64,000 bases of DNA from Firmicutes bacterium HGW-Firmicutes-1 (GTDB taxonomy: Bacteria > Bacillota > Clostridia > Lachnospirales > Vallitaleaceae), in the NCBI GenBank assembly GCA_002841625.1, contig PHAG01000002.1, forward strand, positions 1 to 64,000, read 5' to 3'. The notes under the pieces were generated by a model. That model did not search any database. It saw nothing but the letters and a program-made list of their open reading frames with translations, and was not told the origin of the DNA. Positions 59,813-64,000 of this stretch are shown here, in pieces; position 1 is the first letter of the stretch; each line of letters begins with the position of its first letter. A program made the translations under genes and the position numbers.

Positions 59813-59830
59813 CAGAAAGGGTCAGATTTT
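59799..59830 (+). terminator. Terminator of the lspA gene
   Basis: ACCCTTTCT pairs with AGAAAGGGT (59814-59822) and is followed by CAGATTTT. The stop codon lies in the loop. Confidence 0.6.
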
Positions 59831-59912
59831 AGACAATTTAATTTATTATCAATTGACGAAACAGAGATAAAAGCATTTTTTCTTCAAGATGAATATGAAA
59901 GGCAGTAAGTGT

Positions 59913-59956
59913 TCATTTTTCGCCCGACCGGCCAAAGGGTAAGGCCAGAAAAATGA
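59913..59956. repeat. Intergenic hairpin
   Basis: TCATTTTTC (59913-59921) and GAAAAATGA (59948-59956) are perfect 9-base inverted repeats around a GGCC-rich loop. It lies in the 230-base gap between lspA and aroC and may act as a bidirectional terminator. Confidence 0.5.
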
Positions 59957-59995
59957 CATTTTCTTTAGCAGAAAGGGCTTCGTGAGACCAATGTT

Positions 59996-60059
59996 ACAAA
60001 ACCTCCGCATTCGCTACGGTTTCGTAACCAAATGCAAGATTTGCTTCCATTCGGTTAAA
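59996..60059. repeat. MITE-like repeat, short copy
   Basis: AAAACCTCCGCATTCGCTAC and the following 12 bases, plus CTTCCATTCGGTTAAAC at the other end, recur at 63638-63776. Here the middle has only about 14 bases. It abuts the 3' end of aroC. Confidence 0.7.
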
Positions 60060-61160
60060 CTATTGATTATAAACCTTGATTACATTATCCATCTTTGAGG
60101 ACATATTCATTAGAACCATATCCACAACAGTTAGAGCCACCATAGCTTCTACAACTACTACAGCTCTTGGAACTATAATAGGATCATGACGACCTTCTAT
60201 GTTTATTTCAATATTCTCAAAGCTTTTATTAGCGGTTTGCTGAGTCATACCAATTGAAGGGGTAGGTTTTATTGCTGCACGAATAAAGATGTCTGATCCG
60301 TCGCTAATTCCACCAAGTATTCCACCTGCATGATTCGTCTTTTTCAAGGTTTTTTCACCTTCACAATAATACGCATCGTTATTCTCTATGCCAGTTCTTT
60401 CGGCTACCTTGAAGCCATCTCCAATTTCAATTCCTTTTACACTTCCAATCGACATAACTGCTTTTGCAAGATTAGCATCTAGTTTTTCGAAAACAGGTTC
60501 TCCAATACCAGCAGGTATATTTTTAACAATACAATCTATGATTCCACCAGAGGAGTTTCCTTCTTCTTTCAGTCGATTAAGGTAGGTTTCAGCTGCTTGA
60601 ACACTTGTTGAATCGGGCATACATAAAAAATTATTGCTGATTTCATTGATATCAAAGTGATTCATATCAATTGTAACAGGACCAATTGAGTAGGTATATG
60701 CTGTAACAGTTACACCTAATGTTGCTAATATTTTCTTAGCAATAGCACCACCTGCAACTCTAGCAGTTGTTTCTCTACCAGAAGCTCTACCACTACCTTT
60801 GTAGTCCCTAAAACCATACTTAGAATCATAAGAATAATCAGCATGACCTGGCCTATAATAGGAAGCTATTTGTGAATAGTCATGTGATCTTTGATCCTGA
60901 TTAAATACGATTAAGGAAATAGGGGTACCGGTTGTTTTACCTTCAAATACTCCAGATAGAATTTCAACCGCATCTGTTTCCTTTCTAGGTGTAGCAAATG
61001 GGGATTGACCCGGACGCCTTCTATTCAAACAGATTTGAATATCTGTTTCATTTAATTCTAAGCCAGCAGGGCAGCCATCTATGACAACGCCAATGCCTTT
61101 TCCGTGTGATTCTCCCCATGTAGATATCTTAAATATATTTCCAAATATTGAACCAGCCAT
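60060..61160 (-). CDS. aroC: Chorismate synthase
   Basis: A 366-residue enzyme of the shikimate pathway that converts EPSP to chorismate with reduced FMN. The family motifs are present: 'ISTWGESHGKGIGVVIDGCPAG' at the start, 'RPGHADYSYDSKYGFRDYKGSGRASGRETTARVAGGA' (active-site His and FMN contacts), and the C-terminal 'EGRHDPIIVPRAVVVVEAM'. The ATG at 61160 follows AAAGGAGT; the frame extends eight codons upstream. It is transcribed away from tgt. Confidence 0.96.
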   Translation of the reverse strand: MAGSIFGNIFKISTWGESHGKGIGVVIDGCPAGLELNETDIQICLNRRRPGQSPFATPRKETDAVEILSGVFEGKTTGTPISLIVFNQDQRSHDYSQIASYYRPGHADYSYDSKYGFRDYKGSGRASGRETTARVAGGAIAKKILATLGVTVTAYTYSIGPVTIDMNHFDINEISNNFLCMPDSTSVQAAETYLNRLKEEGNSSGGIIDCIVKNIPAGIGEPVFEKLDANLAKAVMSIGSVKGIEIGDGFKVAERTGIENNDAYYCEGEKTLKKTNHAGGILGGISDGSDIFIRAAIKPTPSIGMTQQTANKSFENIEINIEGRHDPIIVPRAVVVVEAMVALTVVDMVLMNMSSKMDNVIKVYNQ

Positions 61161-61262
61161 TTTGACTCCTTTCAAACAAAACAAGTTTATTTAGATATTA
61201 TAATCAAAAAGATAATAATTAGCAAGCCTACATATCTAAACGAAGCATACTTCAAAATCGTA

Positions 61263-61291
61263 TTGTTACAAAAAACTTACTATGCTATAAT
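61263..61291 (+). promoter_or_regulatory. Promoter of the tgt operon
   Basis: TTGTTA (61263-61268) and TATAAT (61286-61291) are spaced by 17 bases, 47 bases before the tgt start. Confidence 0.7.
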
Positions 61292-61337
61292 AGCATAAAG
61301 AAAAGTTGATTTCATTAAATAGCAAAAGGATGAAAAT

Positions 61338-62462
61338 ATGTATAAATTACTTAACGTAGACGGCAATGCAAAGAGAGGCGAGTTACACACTGTTCATGGT
61401 GTTATTCAGACGCCTGTTTTTATGAATGTAGGGACTACTGCAGCAATCAAAGGAGCAGTTTCCACCAATGATTTGAAAAACATTAAGTGCCAAGTTGAAT
61501 TGTCTAATACTTACCATTTACATTTAAGACCAGGTGATGAAATAATTAAAAAATTAGGTGGTCTACATAAATTTATGGTATGGGATGCACCAATACTAAC
61601 AGATTCAGGCGGTTTTCAAGTTTTTTCGTTAAATGCACTTAGAAAAATCAAAGAGGAAGGTGTGTATTTTTCCTCACATATAGATGGTCGAAAGATTTTT
61701 ATGGGTCCAGAAGAGAGTATGCAAATTCAATCAAATATTGCATCAACGATTGCTATGGCCTTTGATGAATGTCCACCATATCCAGCAACGAAGGAATATA
61801 TGAAGGATTCAGTGGACCGTACATCAAGGTGGTTAGTTAGATGTAAAAAAGAGATGGATAGATTAAATAGCTTAGATGATACGATTAATAAGAATCAAAT
61901 GCTATTTGCAATAAATCAAGGAGGAACATATGAAGACCTTCGTATAGAACATGCAAAGGTAATTAGCGAAATGAATCTAGATGGATATGCGATTGGTGGT
62001 TTGGCTGTTGGTGAAAGTCATAGCGAGATGTATCGTATGCTTGAAGCAGTTGTTCCACATTTACCACAGGGCAAACCAACTTATCTTATGGGTGTTGGAA
62101 CGCCAGAAAATATACTTGAAGGTGTTGCGAGAGGTGTTGACTTTTTTGATTGTGTTTATCCAACAAGAAACGGAAGACATGGGCATGTTTATACGAATTA
62201 TGGTAGGCTAAACCTATTTAATGCGAAATTCCTTACAGATGATAAACCCATTGAGGAAGGCTGTGGTTGTCCAACTTGTCAATCATATAGTAGAGCATAT
62301 ATAAGACATCTTCTAAAAGCTAAAGAAATGTTAGGTATGAGGCTTTGTGTGTTGCATAATTTATATTTTTACAATTCAATGATGGAAGAAATTAGAGAAG
62401 CAATTACGAACAATCGTTTCATAGAATATAAAGCTAAGAAGCTTGAGGGCATCAACAATTAG
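61338..62462 (+). CDS. tgt: Queuine tRNA-ribosyltransferase
   Basis: A 374-residue tRNA-guanine transglycosylase exchanging guanine-34 of GUN-anticodon tRNAs for the queuosine precursor. 'APILTDSGGFQVFSL' and 'GVDFFDCVYPTRNGRHG' contain the catalytic and base-binding aspartates, and 'CGCPTCQSYSRAYIRHL' with a later His forms the zinc site. Full length. The ATG follows AAAAGGATG. It starts a tight operon with a VOC protein (12-base gap) and a TSUP transporter (5-base gap). Confidence 0.96.
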   Translation: MYKLLNVDGNAKRGELHTVHGVIQTPVFMNVGTTAAIKGAVSTNDLKNIKCQVELSNTYHLHLRPGDEIIKKLGGLHKFMVWDAPILTDSGGFQVFSLNALRKIKEEGVYFSSHIDGRKIFMGPEESMQIQSNIASTIAMAFDECPPYPATKEYMKDSVDRTSRWLVRCKKEMDRLNSLDDTINKNQMLFAINQGGTYEDLRIEHAKVISEMNLDGYAIGGLAVGESHSEMYRMLEAVVPHLPQGKPTYLMGVGTPENILEGVARGVDFFDCVYPTRNGRHGHVYTNYGRLNLFNAKFLTDDKPIEEGCGCPTCQSYSRAYIRHLLKAKEMLGMRLCVLHNLYFYNSMMEEIREAITNNRFIEYKAKKLEGINN

Positions 62463-62474
62463 AAAGGAATCATT

Positions 62475-62870
62475 ATGAAACTTAGCCACATTGGTGTTTG
62501 GACGAATGATTTAGAAGGGTTGAAAAATTTTTACGTTACTTATTTTGGAGGTAAGACGCGCGAAAAATATGTTAACCCTGTTAAGAAATTTGAATCTTAT
62601 TTTATAGACTTTGAAGGTAATGGTAGTGTAAATCTTGAAATAATGAAGTTGGCTACAACATTAGAGAGTGGACAAAATCAGACAGGTGAAATGAATGGTT
62701 TCGCCCATATAGCATTTTCAGTAGGTAGTAAGGAGCAAGTGGATCTTTTAACAGAAAGACTTGCTTTAGATGGTTACGTAATTGTGAGTAAGCCAAGAAC
62801 TACAGGTGATGGATACTATGAAAGTTGTATTCTTGATCCGGATAGAAATCATATAGAAATAACAATATAA
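62475..62870 (+). CDS. VOC family protein
   Basis: A 131-residue glyoxalase-fold protein: 'LSHIGVWTNDLEGLKNFYVTYFGGKTREKYVNP' and 'GFAHIAFSVGSKEQVDLLTERL', ending 'DGYYESCILDPDRNHIEITI'. His/Glu metal ligands are in place. Relatives are annotated as lactoylglutathione lyases, but the substrate is not certain. It lies 12 bases after tgt and is probably co-transcribed. Confidence 0.88.
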   Translation: MKLSHIGVWTNDLEGLKNFYVTYFGGKTREKYVNPVKKFESYFIDFEGNGSVNLEIMKLATTLESGQNQTGEMNGFAHIAFSVGSKEQVDLLTERLALDGYVIVSKPRTTGDGYYESCILDPDRNHIEITI

Positions 62871-62875
62871 ACTAC

Positions 62876-63622
62876 ATGTTAGGAATAACTATTTTGGATG
62901 AATTTATTATTATTGGATTAATAACCGTATTTGTATCAGCGCTCATTCAAGGAATTACTGGATTTGGTTTTGCATTAATCGCAGTACCTATTTTATCTAC
63001 ATTTTTATTGCCTAAAGATATTGTTCCTATTGTAGTGATTTATAGCTTATTAATGAACATCCTTATGTATATAAGGAAAAGAACTATTGTTCATTTTTCA
63101 GAGCTTAAAACTCTGATTATATTTAGTTCAATTGGTATACCTATTGGTGTATACCTACTTAACCTCTTAGATGCAACTATCATTAAGCTAGTAGCTGGAA
63201 TCACAATCATTTTGACCGCACTTGCTTTGATGGTTGGATGGGAATGGAAGGGTAAAAACCTTCAGCTTACAACAGCTATTGCGGGACTTACTAGTGGTGT
63301 ATTAAATGGAAGTACCTCGATGAGTGGACCACCCATTGTATTGCTTTTACTAAATCAAAAAGTTGATAAGGAGCATTTTAGAGCCTATTTACCAGCTTTT
63401 GGGATCATAACGAATGTAATAACTATAATCTTTTTGATGTTGGGTAGAAATTTCAATGCAACACAACTAAAAAACATGGTGATATTCAGTCCTGCATTAT
63501 TTTGCGGACTTTTTATTGGTTCAATTGCAGTTAGATTTATAAATGAATATTTTTTTAGACGTTTTAGCCTGATACTAATCTTGGTAACAGGTGTTTATAC
63601 ACTATACTCAGTTCTGTTTTAA
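62876..63622 (+). CDS. TSUP (TauE/SafE) family transporter
   Basis: A 248-residue membrane protein with about eight helices. 'VFVSALIQGITGFGFALIAVPILSTFLLP' is the TauE/SafE signature, repeated in degenerate form near 'AGLTSGVLNGSTSMSGPPIVLLLLNQ'. The family exports sulfite, sulfonates or related anions. It begins 5 bases after the VOC gene without a strong site of its own, suggesting translational coupling. Confidence 0.9.
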   Translation: MLGITILDEFIIIGLITVFVSALIQGITGFGFALIAVPILSTFLLPKDIVPIVVIYSLLMNILMYIRKRTIVHFSELKTLIIFSSIGIPIGVYLLNLLDATIIKLVAGITIILTALALMVGWEWKGKNLQLTTAIAGLTSGVLNGSTSMSGPPIVLLLLNQKVDKEHFRAYLPAFGIITNVITIIFLMLGRNFNATQLKNMVIFSPALFCGLFIGSIAVRFINEYFFRRFSLILILVTGVYTLYSVLF

Positions 63623-63637
63623 ACATCTATTAAGGTT

Positions 63638-63776
63638 ATAAAACCTCCGCATTCGCTACGGTTTCGTAACCGAATGTAAGCTTCGCTTGCACATCAGTGG
63701 GGGGATTGACCACCCACCGATGTTGGAATTAGTTCCCCCACTTAAGAAGTGGGAAACTTCTTCCATTCGGTTAAAC
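63638..63776. repeat. MITE-like repeat, long copy with nested hairpins
   Basis: Same ends as 59996-60059. The outer stem AACCGAATG (63669-63677) / CATTCGGTT (63764-63772) encloses ACATC...GATGT (around TGGG/CCCA) and CCCACTT / AAGTGGG hairpins. No frame is present. The compact cloverleaf-like fold recalls ends of small IS200/IS605-type elements, but no transposase is near. Confidence 0.7.
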
Positions 63777-64000
63777 AAGTGACTTTTCTGATATATGATA
63801 TATAATCTTAAGAATATTTGATTTCTCATCAATATCATTGGTCAGTTTATAACATGTAGTTAGAAAATTAACAACATTAGCTAGTTCATTATCTTTATTT
63901 TCATCTGATAACTCACTTCTACCTAATCTATCACATAAATTAAACAATCCAATTTCAGCACAGGACACTTCTGACATCATTTCCTCAATTTTAGAAAAGG
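63771..64000 (-). CDS. Partial gene at the right edge (C-terminus)
   Basis: The minus-strand frame is open to the window edge and ends at 63771: '...FSKIEEMMSEVSCAEIGLFNLCDRLGRSELSDENKDNELANVVNFLTTCYKLTNDIDEKSNILKIIYHISEKSLV'. It is helical, soluble, and not recognised. The true start lies outside the window. Its stop codon falls just inside the end of the repeat copy. Confidence 0.55.
   Translation of the reverse strand, partial: FSKIEEMMSEVSCAEIGLFNLCDRLGRSELSDENKDNELANVVNFLTTCYKLTNDIDEKSNILKIIYHISEKSLV

Overview
The window is AT-rich DNA with purine-rich Shine-Dalgarno sites before nearly every gene. Its conserved chromosomal genes (SpoVB-like flippase, aroC, tgt, kamA/ablB, TSUP transporter) fit a low-GC, spore-former-related Clostridia genome (Bacillota). 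The kamA-ablB pair makes the osmolyte N-epsilon-acetyl-beta-lysine, which hints at a saline habitat. The species cannot be fixed from sequence alone.

Positions 1 to about 48.8 kb are a very large chromosomal-integron cassette array. About 36 attC recombination sites with both R boxes (87-99 bp: R'' of RYYYAAC type, a long imperfect stem, R' of GTTRRRY type) separate short genes that almost all lie on the + strand. At least nine further sites are truncated. Most cassettes hold one gene: GNAT acetyltransferases, small lipoproteins, small membrane proteins, methyltransferases, EFR1-type flavodoxin/ferredoxin proteins, VOC and DUF families. Exceptions are a reversed ParE/Phd toxin-antitoxin pair, a metallopeptidase plus membrane-partner pair, a GNAT-cupin-SDR trio, a pair of microproteins and a cassette with no gene. 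The integrase and attI are not in the window; the orientation places them to the left.

R'' of most cassettes is the complement of the core at that same cassette's own start, not of the R' it faces in the array. The complementarity often runs about 10-15 bp beyond the R boxes, giving cassette-specific terminal inverted repeats. Cassettes that break the rule coincide with visible mosaics: a lipoprotein whose signal peptide is shared with another cassette, a duplicated GNAT tail, and fused or frameshifted genes. An IS110-family element has inserted into the R'' box of one attC. attC integrity decays from left (intact) to right (half sites, then only remnants past 41 kb), as expected for new cassettes entering at the left.

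From about 46 to 53.8 kb lies a transition zone of small accessory genes (DUF2809, DUF7010, methyltransferase, DUF4184, a ddl pseudogene with one nonsense codon, PhzF, GH25 lysozyme, nitroreductase). From 53.9 kb the window is ordinary chromosome: a structured, terminator-ending leader in front of kamA-ablB, a lipoprotein, divergent spoVB and lspA, then aroC, and the tgt-VOC-TSUP operon. A short palindrome-rich repeat occurs twice there.
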